This document shows, piece by piece, positions 16,055 through 23,607 of a stretch of 64,000 bases of DNA. The position numbers were made by a program, and so were the translations under genes. Under the pieces are notes generated by a model. It was not told where the DNA came from. It did no database searches and saw only the letters and a list, made by a program, of their open reading frames with translations. Every line of letters starts with the position of its first letter. The first letter of the stretch is position 1. This stretch comes from Wenzhouxiangella sp. XN201 (GTDB lineage: Bacteria > Pseudomonadota > Gammaproteobacteria > Xanthomonadales > Wenzhouxiangellaceae): contig NZ_JAAIVI010000017.1 of NCBI RefSeq assembly GCF_011008905.1, forward strand, positions 1,215,701 through 1,279,700. The letters run 5' to 3'.

Positions 16055-16708
16055 TCAGACTCCAAGCCAGTGATCGTCGAGGGCCAGGCTGTAGAGCACC
16101 AGCTCGACACGGTTGACTGGCCAGCCGGGTACGCTCAGCTCCAGCGCCTTCCAGAATACCCCGGTGGGTAGTTCGGTGATGCCGTCGAGGTAGTCGCGCA
16201 CACCGGCAAAGTCGGTCTCCACCACAACGCGAACCTGGTGAATAAAGATACCCGGAACGGCTTCCCCGGCGCTGCTTTCGAGCGATGCCGGCGGGAGATT
16301 CTCGAGCTCGACGATGGTCACGCCGGCCCGTTCGCTGAGCAGTCCGGCCAGTACCTGCAGTGATTGCTGCGGTGTGGCGATACCGCCAAACCGCTCGCCC
16401 AGACCTTGCTCGAGATCGGCAATTTCTGATTCGAGCGATACGGCGCGCTGTTCGAGGGCGCGGTCCGGATGCCGAGTGCGCGAAGTGGCCAGCCTCTGAA
16501 TGCTGGCATTGAGTTCATCGAGGCGTTCCCGGGTCTGCTCGAGTCGGTCCTGCACCGAGCTCTGCCGGTCAGCCACCGGTTGCATGGCAAACAGGTCCCA
16601 CAAGAGGAAGACGACGGCCAGCACGGCCAGTAACAGCAGGGCGCGTTCACGCAGGCTCAGCGCGTTGATGCGCTCGCCAGTTTGCCGCAGCCGGGCTTGC
16701 ATACTCAT
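16055..16708 (-). CDS. mshJ: MSHA biogenesis protein MshJ (PilO/GspM-like)
   Basis: This 217-aa bitopic inner-membrane protein starts at the ATG overlapping the upstream stop (ATGA). LSLRERALLLLAVLAVVFLLWDLF is the transmembrane helix, followed by a coiled coil (LEQTRERLDELNASIQRL) and a ferredoxin-like periplasmic domain ending in WPVNRVELVLYSLALDDHW. It corresponds to PilO in the alignment subcomplex linking the cytoplasmic ring to the secretin. Confidence 0.87.
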   Translation of the reverse strand: MSMQARLRQTGERINALSLRERALLLLAVLAVVFLLWDLFAMQPVADRQSSVQDRLEQTRERLDELNASIQRLATSRTRHPDRALEQRAVSLESEIADLEQGLGERFGGIATPQQSLQVLAGLLSERAGVTIVELENLPPASLESSAGEAVPGIFIHQVRVVVETDFAGVRDYLDGITELPTGVFWKALELSVPGWPVNRVELVLYSLALDDHWLGV

Positions 16709-17307
16709 GTGTCGTCCTCCCGGGTCGATACCACGAAGCGTACACCTGCCTGACCGTTGTCCATGGCGTCGAGACGGACCTGCCTGAAGCCGGTGCCGGC
16801 AAATTGCTGCTCGTCTCCCAGGCGCCGCAGGTAGTCCGGCACCAGCCGGGGCGCCAGTGCGCGGCCGTGAAGCGTGACCTCCCGGCCTTCGCTGGCAAGC
16901 TCGATACGCGACAGCCACATGCCCTCGGGCAGTTGGCGCGCTATTGCGTCGATGCGCTCGCCCAGCCGCGATTGGGAGGCCGGGACTTGCCGGGTCAGGG
17001 CCTGGAGACTTTGTTCAAGGGTCTCGCGCCGCTGTTCCAGGCGTGCCACACGAGCCTCCAGCTCGGGACTGGGTTCGGTCGGTCCCGCCTCCCGCTGCAG
17101 TCGCGTCAACTGTGAGACGGCGCGTTCCTCGGCCTGCAACTGGCGCTGGTGTTCTGCCTCGAGGCGACTGACCCGCTGGCTGACGAGGAAGGACCAGAGC
17201 AACAGCAGCGCCAGCAAGCCGGCCGACAGCCAGACGATGGTTCGGGCCGAGAAGACAATCTGTTCCTTGCGGAAGATCGGCTGATAGAGGTTGATCTGCT
17301 GACTCAC
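16705..17307 (-). CDS. PilN-like MSHA biogenesis protein (second MshI-type gene)
   Basis: This 200-aa protein begins QQINLYQPIFRKEQIVFSA, the PilN/MshI2 N-terminal motif that docks into the PilM-like ATPase fold. One transmembrane helix (VWLSAGLLALLLLWSFLVSQ) precedes a coiled coil and a small periplasmic fimbrial-assembly domain. Both ends overlap neighbouring genes by ATGA. In Vibrio-type loci the mshI function is likewise split between PilM-like and PilN-like proteins. Confidence 0.85.
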   Translation of the reverse strand: MSQQINLYQPIFRKEQIVFSARTIVWLSAGLLALLLLWSFLVSQRVSRLEAEHQRQLQAEERAVSQLTRLQREAGPTEPSPELEARVARLEQRRETLEQSLQALTRQVPASQSRLGERIDAIARQLPEGMWLSRIELASEGREVTLHGRALAPRLVPDYLRRLGDEQQFAGTGFRQVRLDAMDNGQAGVRFVVSTREDDT

Positions 17308-18227
17308 AGGCTGATTTCCTCCTGTCGCAGGGCGCCACCCAGGGCGATCAGAAGTTCCGCTTGATGGCTCTCGGGCAGGGTGAAGTCGAGCGTCACGACG
17401 TCTTCGGCAAGATAGGTCTCAACCTCGAAGGCGAAACTCTCACGCAGGGTTGCGAGCAGTGTCTCTTGCGCATCAAGGCCGGGCAGTACACGCAGCGAAG
17501 CCACCGGCGGCTGGCCGAAATGACTGTCGTAGTAATCGAGCGAACGCTGGATTTCCAGTGCGATCTGCTGCTCTGCCGACCGACCTTCCCGCAGCAACTG
17601 CTCAATGCCGGTCTCGACCCGACGGCTCAGGTAGAGACTGCCCTGGCGGGTGATGGTGATGATGCCGTGCTGATCGTCGAGATAGAGCATGGCCATGCCG
17701 CGCACGTCGTCATCGAGGCGGGCAGCCAGGTTGCGCATGGCCATTTCGGTGACGTCGATGACCTGCAAATTGAGGTCGGCACCTTCGATCAGGTCGATAT
17801 ATTCACGCACTTCGCGCGCCCGGGCGGCGACGGCGTACATCATCGCCTGGCCCTGCGGCCGGTTCTGCTGGCCCGGGATCTCGAACACGTCGATGACGGC
17901 GTCATCGATGTGGAAATCGATCAGGTTTCGCACCTTCCAGCGAACGGCTGCGCGAAGCTCCGATGGTTCGACCCGCGGCGCATCCACCAGCAAGAGTTCG
18001 TACTGGTCCTCAGGCATGACCAGGGTGACCGGAGACTTGCCGCCCGGGGCCACTTCGTGCAGCAGCTTTTCGAGCTGGCTGTCACCGGCAAGGTCTCGGC
18101 ACTCGGCTCTGGTCAGACGAGGCTTTCGGCCGCGCTGTTGGTCCAGCGAGACGGCGGACAGCGACTGGCGCGTGAGATGCAATCCGGTGACGGCGTGGTG
18201 CCGAACACGCTTTCGGAACAGCTTCAA
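17304..18227 (-). CDS. mshI: MSHA biogenesis protein MshI (PilM-like)
   Basis: This 307-aa cytoplasmic actin-fold protein is the first gene of the assembly operon. Characteristic pieces are VTLVMPEDQYELLLVDAPRV, ELRAAVRWKVRNLIDFHIDDA and AMLYLDDQHGIITITRQG, as in PilM/MshI. A possible AGGGG ribosome-binding site lies about 8 nt before the ATG. It probably binds the N-terminus of the PilN-like protein encoded next, bridging MshE to the membrane complex. Confidence 0.88.
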   Translation of the reverse strand: MKLFRKRVRHHAVTGLHLTRQSLSAVSLDQQRGRKPRLTRAECRDLAGDSQLEKLLHEVAPGGKSPVTLVMPEDQYELLLVDAPRVEPSELRAAVRWKVRNLIDFHIDDAVIDVFEIPGQQNRPQGQAMMYAVAARAREVREYIDLIEGADLNLQVIDVTEMAMRNLAARLDDDVRGMAMLYLDDQHGIITITRQGSLYLSRRVETGIEQLLREGRSAEQQIALEIQRSLDYYDSHFGQPPVASLRVLPGLDAQETLLATLRESFAFEVETYLAEDVVTLDFTLPESHQAELLIALGGALRQEEISL

Positions 18228-18696
18228 GATCTGGACCCCTTTTTATCGACTTCCCGACTGGCCGCGCACACCCAGGCCCCAATTTGCCAGTCCGATGGAT
18301 TCCCACCGCTGGCCCCCTGGCCTGAGGGCAAGCCTGAAAAGAAAGTTGCAACTAATTGATCAGATTGTGAAAGGTATATCAATGACATGGCCCGGTCAAT
18401 TGTACGGCGCTGGTGCGTTGTCCATTACAGTCTCGTAACAGTGCAAGAAATGGGCCGAGGGCGCAATATTTGCTTACCAGTTCACTGATCCCGGGGCTTT
18501 TGCAGATATCCGGCACGCTCCGGTGGTCGAGCCCGCGCGCGGCAAGCGCGCGCCTCGTCGCAGGTCGACGCGGCCCTTGTCGATTATGGCCGGCGGACGG
18601 ACCTGGCCGAGCGGTATGACGCAAAGCCGCCTGGCTCAGTGGGACCCAATTGGGTACAATACGCGGTTTGGCGGCTTGCGGCCCTCGATTGTGTAC
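18228..18696. other. Gene-free interval upstream of mshI and the tRNA-Ser cluster
   Basis: About 470 bp hold no convincing gene. The mshI operon promoter should lie here. The best visible candidate on the minus strand is TTGACC (18399-18394) with TATACC (18378-18373), but the 15-bp spacer is short. A TACAAT hexamer near 18654 resembles the -10 boxes that precede the tRNA-Ser-like units downstream. Open frames here have no Shine-Dalgarno support. Confidence 0.4.
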
Positions 18697-18866
18697 GAAG
18701 AGGTGCCAGAGCGGTCGAATGGGCTCCCGCTTCGGAATGCGACCGGCATTTCTTTCAGCCCGCTCACGCGGTCTGAAAACCGCTCCGGTCGCATGATCGG
18801 TTCATGAGGCTCGCCCATTTGGGCGCTTCATGACAGGAGCTGATAGTTACAATTTGCAAAAGTTTA
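18697..18866 (+). repeat. tRNA-Ser 5'-fragment repeat unit 1 (170 bp)
   Basis: The unit begins with the first 30 or so bases of tRNA-Ser (acceptor strand with one mismatch, complete D-arm, start of the anticodon arm). It then departs into a nested hairpin: a perfect 10-bp stem (ATGCGACCGG at 18737-18746 with CCGGTCGCAT at 18785-18794) enclosing a TTTCAG/CTGAAA stem. A second hairpin with TCATGA arms follows near 18802-18832, then a TTACAAT box just before unit 2. No anticodon arm can form, so it is not a functional tRNA. Confidence 0.75.
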
Positions 18867-19037
18867 GGAGAGGTGCCAGAGCGGTCGAATGGGCTCCTGC
18901 TATGGAATGCGACCGGCACTTCTTTCAGCCCGCTCGCGCGGCCTGAAAACCGCTCCGGTCGCATGATCGGGTTAATGAGGTTCGCCCTTGAGTCGCTTCA
19001 AGGGGTGGAGTCAGTAGGTACAATTTGGAGCAGTTTT
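18867..19037 (+). repeat. tRNA-Ser 5'-fragment repeat unit 2 (171 bp)
   Basis: This is a tandem direct repeat of unit 1, with the same GGAGAGG acceptor strand and D-arm, the same 10-bp stem (18907-18916 with 18955-18964) and nested inner stem, and a TACAAT box before the next copy. The loop carries a substitution pair that preserves pairing: unit 1 reads CACGCGGTC where unit 2 reads CGCGCGGCC. The near-constant spacing of unit starts (18697, 18867, 19038) points to tandem duplication. Confidence 0.75.
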
Positions 19038-19215
19038 GGAGAGGTGCCAGAGCGGTCGAATGGGCTCGCCTGGAAAGCGAGTGTACGGTTATCCCGTACC
19101 GAGGGTTCGAACCGAGCGGCAGCGAGCTCGATGCGGAGTCCGCGAAGCGGACGGAGCTACCCGGAGCGAAGCGGAGGGCAAGCGCCGACAGGCGCGCAGT
19201 CAATCCCTCCCTCTC
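19038..19215 (+). pseudogene. tRNA-Ser(GGA) copy interrupted in the T-loop by a hairpin-rich element
   Basis: Bases 19038-19111 are identical to the intact tRNA-Ser(GGA) downstream, from acceptor strand through anticodon and variable arms to TTCGAA of the T-loop. Sequence then switches to a 90-bp GC-rich element (19112-19201) made of small hairpins, beginning CCGAGC and ending GCGCAGTC. AATCCCTCCCTCTC follows, which resembles the displaced tRNA 3' end but lacks the full acceptor and CCA. This copy cannot fold into a mature tRNA unless the insert is removed. Confidence 0.75.
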
Positions 19216-19274
19216 GCGGCCCGAAAGGCCGCCCGCCGCAAGGCGGCTGAATTGACTGGACAATTGAAGTTTAC

Positions 19275-19365
<91 letters not shown>

Positions 19366-19370
19366 CCATT

Positions 19371-19399
19371 AAAAAACCCCGCCTCGAGCGGGGTTTTTT
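19371..19399. terminator. Bidirectional terminator between two convergent tRNA-Ser genes
   Basis: A 12-bp stem (AAAAAACCCCGC with GCGGGGTTTTTT) closes a 5-nt loop. The A and T runs at its edges give a U-tract on both strands, so it can terminate tRNA-Ser(GGA) and tRNA-Ser(TGA) alike. Confidence 0.88.
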
Positions 19400-19432
19400 A
19401 TTTGCAGGTGGAACTGTAGGCGGGCTAATCGT

Positions 19433-19522
19433 TGGCGGAGAGGGAGGGATTCGAACCCTCGAAGGGCGCAAACCCTTGCCGGTTTTCAAGACCGGTGCAT
19501 TCAACCGCTCTGCCACCTCTCC
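19433..19522 (-). tRNA. tRNA-Ser(TGA)
   Basis: This intact 90-nt class II tRNA lies on the minus strand with acceptor GGAGAGG/CCTCTCC, anticodon stem CCGGT/ACCGG with loop CTTGAAA (anticodon TGA, plus-strand TCA at 19486-19488), a variable arm, a standard T-arm and encoded CCA (TGG at 19433-19435). It decodes UCA and other UCN codons. Confidence 0.95.
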
Positions 19523-19611
19523 GTGCTTGAACTCCAAATTGTAAACGCTCCCGCGACGAGATGCTTCAAAGCAAGCTCGGGCGATTGCCTTCTAGCGGCC
19601 CCCATTAAGAA

Positions 19612-19718
19612 GGCCCCCACCAGCCCGACCCCAGCACCTGTTCATCCCGCTGCCGCTGCTCCCTTCCGGGCCTGACGGGGTTGACGGGAAGATCAGTGTG
19701 GGAAGACCGGTGGGAGCC
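19612..19718 (-). ncRNA. ffs: Signal recognition particle RNA (4.5S, small bacterial type)
   Basis: Read on the minus strand this is about 107 nt with the conserved SRP domain IV signature GTCAGGCCCGGAAGGGAGCAGC split across the apical loop and Ffh-binding bulge. The termini GGCTCCCACC and GGTGGGGGCC pair, allowing a G-U, to close the long hairpin. It is located upstream of dnaX on the opposite strand. The exact ends are estimated from pairing. Confidence 0.9.
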
Positions 19719-19894
19719 AATCCCCATTATCCCATCCGGGGCGAAGGCCTGACAACCTCAATGATGCATGAATCCGCTCGCATGCTTGCGGCGCGAGAGG
19801 GTGGAACGATCGTGTAAACTCGTGCAGGTAAGCCGGATGCCGGTCCCAGATGCCGGAAACCACCCCTGAAACCTTTTTAAGTGAATTTGAATCA

Positions 19895-21535
19895 GTGAGT
19901 TATCAGGTTCTTGCCCGAAAATGGCGACCGCGGAATTTCTCCGAGCTGGTCGGCCAGTCACATGTCGTGAAGGTGCTCGGAAACGGACTCGCCGAAGGCC
20001 GTGTGCACCACGCCTTTCTGTTTACCGGCACGCGCGGAGTGGGCAAGACCACAATCGCCCGCATCCTGGCCAAGTCGCTCAACTGTGCGCAGGGGGTAAC
20101 GGCCACGCCCTGCGGCGAGTGCGAGAACTGCGTGGCCATCGACGAAGGCCGCTTCGTCGACCTGCTCGAGATCGACGCGGCCTCGCGCACCAAGGTCGAC
20201 GACACGCGCGAGATTCTCGACAACGTCCAGTACGCGCCGACCAGCGGGCGCTTCAAGGTTTACCTGATTGACGAAGTGCACATGCTCTCGCGTCACAGCT
20301 TCAATGCGCTGCTCAAGACGCTCGAGGAACCGCCGGACCACGTCAAGTTCGTGTTGGCCACCACCGATCCACAGCAGATTCCGGTCACCATCCTGTCGCG
20401 TTGCCTGCAGTTCAACCTGCGCCGCTTGTCGACCGAGGAGATCGGCGGGCAGCTCGAGCGGATACTCGAGTCCGAACAGGTCGAATTCGAGCAGACGGCC
20501 GTGGACTTGCTCGCGCGGGCGGCCGACGGCAGCATGCGCGACGGCCTGAGCCTGCTCGACCAGGCTCTGGCCGGCAGCGGCAAGCTGGTCGAACCGGACG
20601 TGCGCGACATGCTCGGCAGTGTCGAGCAGCGCCATGTGCACGCCATCCTGGAGGCGCTGGCCGAACGCGATGCGGCGGCCGCAATCGCCGCGGTCGGCGA
20701 GGTCTTTGCCCAGGCTCGGGGCATGGGCCAGCTGCTGACCGACCTGGCCGAGGCCCTGCATCGCATCGCGCTGATCCAGCAACTGCCGGACTATCGCGAC
20801 GACAGCCGGGCCGACTGGGACGAACTGGTCGCGCTGGCCGGACGTCTCGATCCCGAGGATCTGCAGCTGTGGTATCAGATCGCGGTCACAGGCCGACGCG
20901 ATCTGTCCCTGGCCCCGACCGAGCGCAGTGGCTGCGAAATGACGATCCTCAGGATGTTCGCGTTCCAGCCCGCCGAGGCGCCCGCCGGTGGTACCGATGG
21001 CGGCGGCAGCCAGACTCGGGTGAGTGGTGAGGTCGCTGCCGCGGGCGGATCGGCACCCGGCGTACCAGGGGCTAGTGCCGGCAATCCGACGCCAGCAGCG
21101 TCGGTGGCCGATCGTCCCGCACCGCCGCCGGCTGAATTATCGGCTGCCAACTGGCCCGAAGTACTCGCCGATCTGTCGCTGAGCGATTCCTTCCGCACCG
21201 TGGCCGGGCTACTTGTTGTGGCGAAGTTCGAACGTCCCCAGGTTGTGTTTACGGCCGAGCGCGACGACATGGTCCTGATCAGCGAACGTTTCCGCAAGGC
21301 GCTGGAGTCGGCCATGAGCGAGTGGGCCGGTGAAGCGCTGAAAATCAGCATTCAGCCGGTCGACGACACCGCCCTGGCCACGCCGGCGGCGCTCGAAGAG
21401 CGCCAGATTGCCGAAACCCAGGCCGATGCGGAAGTCGCCATCGACCAGGATCCGTTCGTGCAGCGCCTGGTCGAACAGTTCGACGCCGAGGTCGTGCGCG
21501 AGTCGATTCGTCCCATACAGACACGGAGCCACTGA
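19895..21535 (+). CDS. dnaX: DNA polymerase III subunits tau/gamma
   Basis: This 546-aa clamp-loader ATPase starts at GTG, giving the family-typical SYQVLARKWRP N-terminus; an in-frame ATG at 19850 would add 15 residues. It has Walker A GTRGVGKTT, a zinc module (CAQG, then CGECENC), Walker B LIDEVHMLS and sensor region ATTDPQQIPVTILSRC. The C-terminal third is Ala/Pro-rich linker plus the polymerase-binding domain. No A-rich slippery heptamer is visible, so frameshifting to gamma is not evident. It begins the dnaX-ybaB-recR operon. Confidence 0.95.
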   Translation: MSYQVLARKWRPRNFSELVGQSHVVKVLGNGLAEGRVHHAFLFTGTRGVGKTTIARILAKSLNCAQGVTATPCGECENCVAIDEGRFVDLLEIDAASRTKVDDTREILDNVQYAPTSGRFKVYLIDEVHMLSRHSFNALLKTLEEPPDHVKFVLATTDPQQIPVTILSRCLQFNLRRLSTEEIGGQLERILESEQVEFEQTAVDLLARAADGSMRDGLSLLDQALAGSGKLVEPDVRDMLGSVEQRHVHAILEALAERDAAAAIAAVGEVFAQARGMGQLLTDLAEALHRIALIQQLPDYRDDSRADWDELVALAGRLDPEDLQLWYQIAVTGRRDLSLAPTERSGCEMTILRMFAFQPAEAPAGGTDGGGSQTRVSGEVAAAGGSAPGVPGASAGNPTPAASVADRPAPPPAELSAANWPEVLADLSLSDSFRTVAGLLVVAKFERPQVVFTAERDDMVLISERFRKALESAMSEWAGEALKISIQPVDDTALATPAALEERQIAETQADAEVAIDQDPFVQRLVEQFDAEVVRESIRPIQTRSH

Positions 21536-21537
21536 TC

Positions 21538-21852
21538 ATGAAAGGCAATATCGGGCAGCTGATGCAGCAGGCCCAGAAGGTTCAGGAGAACCTCAAGAAG
21601 GCACAGGAAGAGTTGGCGCAACTCGAGGTCACGGGGGAGGCCGGCGGCGGCCTTGTGAAGGTGCAGATGAATGGCCGTCACGAGCTGCGCCGGGTCACCA
21701 TCGATCCGGAAATCGCCGACGATCGCGAGATGATCGAAGATCTGGTCGTGGCCGCCGTTAACGATGCGGTCGCTCGCATCCAGGAGCAGACTCGAGAACG
21801 CATGGCGGGTCTCACCGGGGGTCTGCCGATGCCGCCGGGATTCAATCTCTGA
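21538..21852 (+). CDS. ybaB: YbaB/EbfC family nucleoid-associated protein
   Basis: This 104-aa DNA-binding protein starts 2 nt after dnaX. An N-terminal helix (IGQLMQQAQKVQENLKKAQEEL) leads to the conserved ITGEAGGGLVKVQMNGRHELRRVTIDPEI-type core (here VTGEAGGGLV) and a C-terminal MAGLTGGLPMPPGF tail, all standard for the family. It forms dimers that bind DNA, and the dnaX-ybaB-recR order is conserved in gammaproteobacteria. Confidence 0.94.
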   Translation: MKGNIGQLMQQAQKVQENLKKAQEELAQLEVTGEAGGGLVKVQMNGRHELRRVTIDPEIADDREMIEDLVVAAVNDAVARIQEQTRERMAGLTGGLPMPPGFNL

Positions 21853-21865
21853 GACTGCCTGGCGA

Positions 21866-22462
21866 ATGAGCGCCGAACCCTTCGACGAACTGCTCGAAGC
21901 CCTGCAGTGTCTGCCTGGTGTCGGAGCGCGCTCGGCCCAGCGTATGGCGCTGCAGCTGCTTGAGCGCGATCGCGAGGGCGGGCGGCGCCTGGCCCGTGCT
22001 CTCGAAACCGCCATGCGTGATATCCGGCGCTGTCGCCGCTGCCGCAACTTCACCTGTGCCGAGGAGTGTCGTATCTGCGCCAGCGATCGTCGATCCAGCA
22101 AGGTCCTGTGCATCGTCGAAAGTCCGGGGGATGTCCTGGCCATCGAGGCCGCCACCGGTTTCGACGGGCGCTATTTCGTGCTGCTCGGGCGGCTCTCGCC
22201 GCTGGACGGCATCGGACCGGAGGATCTGGGGCTGGATCTTCTTGCCGAGCGGCTCGACGGGGAAGGTGTATCGGAGATCATCATCGCCACCAACACCACG
22301 GTCGAGGGCGAGGCGACCGCGCAGTACCTGCGGGAGATGGCCGAGTCGCGCGGCATCCGCACCTCGCGCCTGGCCCAGGGCGTGCCCCTGGGCGGCGAGC
22401 TCGAACACACTGACCGCTCGACATTGGCACATGCGTTCAGCTCGCGCTTGCCGATGGGGTGA
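21866..22462 (+). CDS. recR: Recombination mediator protein RecR
   Basis: This 198-aa protein of the RecFOR pathway starts at MSAEPFDELL, 13 nt after ybaB. It has the helix-hairpin-helix LPGVGARSAQRMA, a zinc finger (CRRC, then CAEECRIC), a Toprim domain (LCIVESPGDVLAIE) and the C-terminal ATNTTVEGEATAQYL and ASRLPMG-type Walker-like end. It loads RecA at gaps together with RecO. Confidence 0.95.
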   Translation: MSAEPFDELLEALQCLPGVGARSAQRMALQLLERDREGGRRLARALETAMRDIRRCRRCRNFTCAEECRICASDRRSSKVLCIVESPGDVLAIEAATGFDGRYFVLLGRLSPLDGIGPEDLGLDLLAERLDGEGVSEIIIATNTTVEGEATAQYLREMAESRGIRTSRLAQGVPLGGELEHTDRSTLAHAFSSRLPMG

Positions 22463-22477
22463 TGACTATAAAGAATC

Positions 22478-22501
22478 GGGGCCCCTGCAGCGAGGGGCCC
22501 C
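22478..22501. terminator. GC-rich hairpin between convergent recR and comEA-like gene
   Basis: A perfect 9-bp stem (GGGGCCCCT with AGGGGCCCC) closes a 6-nt loop. There is no T-run on either side, so it may act as a weak or factor-assisted terminator. It sits 15 nt after the recR stop and 25 nt beyond the end of the opposing gene. Confidence 0.5.
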
Positions 22502-22526
22502 GGATCGATCGCGGCTGGTTCGGGCT

Positions 22527-22814
22527 TCAGCCCTCGGATGCCGGTTCGCCGTCGAGCTCGATGCGGTCGCGGTTGCGGTCGACCGTACGCAGGCCGATGC
22601 CCTTGACGTTGACCAGTTCATCGATGTGCTCGAAGTCACCGTTCGCCTGGCGGTAATCGATGATGGCCTCGGCCTTGGCCGGTCCGACACCGGTCAGCGC
22701 CTCCGCCAGCTGTTCGGCGCTGGCGGTGTTGACGTCGACCGTCATCTCTTCGGCCAGACCAGTCTGGGCCACGGCCAGGGACAGGAAAAGTGCGATCAAA
22801 AGATTACGGATCAT
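22527..22814 (-). CDS. ComEA-like helix-hairpin-helix secreted protein
   Basis: This 95-aa protein has a signal peptide (MIRNLLIALFLSLAVAQTGLA) and a tandem HhH region (VNTASAEQLAEALTGVGPAK; IDELVNVKGIGLRTVDRNRD) typical of stand-alone ComEA proteins that bind DNA in the periplasm during natural transformation. A GGAGAAA site lies 6 nt before the ATG. The mature protein is only about 74 residues, which is common in proteobacteria. DNA-uptake function is inferred from family. Confidence 0.85.
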   Translation of the reverse strand: MIRNLLIALFLSLAVAQTGLAEEMTVDVNTASAEQLAEALTGVGPAKAEAIIDYRQANGDFEHIDELVNVKGIGLRTVDRNRDRIELDGEPASEG

Positions 22815-23045
22815 GATGTTTCTCCTCTAGCTTTCAAGTTTGTTTTGCCAAACCCGCCGGGCGATCGCCCGACGTTGGGTAACAGTCTAGAAAGCCCACG
22901 GATTTCCGGCATCGGCAGATTGCCACCCGCTCTTGTAGGGAATTTTCCCTCGGATCATTCGGAAAGTGCCTTCTCAGGTTTTGAGAAAACCGCGTGTTTC
23001 CATGGCGCTGAAAAGCAGGAACACACGAAAACAAGGAGGCGTCAT

Positions 23046-23291
23046 ATGAGCAAGCCAGTGAGTAGTCGTCAGCTCAGGGACCAGATCGTGGGCAAACGCA
23101 TCAGCGCTGTGATCGCCCGGCCGGGACGCGAGGGCGAGCCGCCGGTCGTGATGATGTTGCGCTTCGACGATGGCAGTGTGGTCGAGTTCGTTTCGCCCCG
23201 CAGCGATCGCCTGTTGCGCCGTGCCGTCGAACAAGCGAACCACCCGGTTCAACCCCAATCGCAGCTTCAGCTGGCCGGGCTAGCGGCGTGA
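23046..23291 (+). CDS. Small hypothetical protein with strong ribosome-binding site
   Basis: This 81-aa protein is preceded by AAGGAGG 7 nt before the ATG, the best Shine-Dalgarno match in the neighbourhood. The sequence starts SKPVSSRQLRDQIVGKRISA and includes MMLRFDDGSVVEFVSPRSDR, giving a short beta-rich fold; it is basic at both ends. I recognise no family. It is monocistronic, between the divergent comEA-like gene and the DnaA-box region. The longer open frame running through recR is read-through. Confidence 0.6.
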   Translation: MSKPVSSRQLRDQIVGKRISAVIARPGREGEPPVVMMLRFDDGSVVEFVSPRSDRLLRRAVEQANHPVQPQSQLQLAGLAA

Positions 23292-23607
23292 AAGCCGTCA
23301 CAAATCAGTGTTCTGGCGGAAATTGCGGTGTTTATCCACAAAACCTGTGGATAACCTTGTGGGTAGATGGGCGCCGGGGAGCCAGCCATCGGCATTCAAG
23401 CTTTTTGAACAAAAAATGACCAGATCAATAAAAAGCTTAAAAACCAATGGGTTGCAGTCGGATTTAGGCTCGACGCCCGGTCATAATGGCGTCAATTTTC
23501 TGTCAAGGAATGAATCAAGCAGTTGTGCATAACATTCGAAGATACTGCTTGATGAATCGGCCACAAGTATCTGATTTTTCGTTCCAGAGCCGTCGCGCTC
23601 GCTCGAG
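23292..23607. promoter_or_regulatory. AT-rich intergenic region with three consensus DnaA boxes
   Basis: About 315 bp without a credible gene. TTATCCACA (23332-23340) and its inverse TGTGGATAA (23346-23354) form a head-to-head pair with a 5-bp spacer, and TGTGCATAA (23524-23532) is a third exact match to TTATNCACA. Between them lies an AT-rich stretch bounded by the inverted repeat AAGCTTTTT (23398-23406) and AAAAAGCTT (23430-23438). No dnaA, dnaN or gidA is nearby, so a DnaA-titration or regulatory site is more likely than oriC. Confidence 0.55.

Noticed and set aside
19895..21535. Programmed frameshift in dnaX giving gamma
   Set aside because: No A-AAA-AAG-like slippery heptamer is visible in the region between the ATPase and the tau-specific domain.
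23308..23532. A 74-aa frame through the DnaA-box region
   Set aside because: No Shine-Dalgarno, AT-rich intergenic composition and DnaA sites inside; reading it as coding is not supported.
23332..23532. Chromosomal replication origin oriC
   Set aside because: DnaA boxes are present, but the usual neighbours (dnaA, dnaN, gidA, rpmH) are absent, so it was kept only as a DnaA-site finding.
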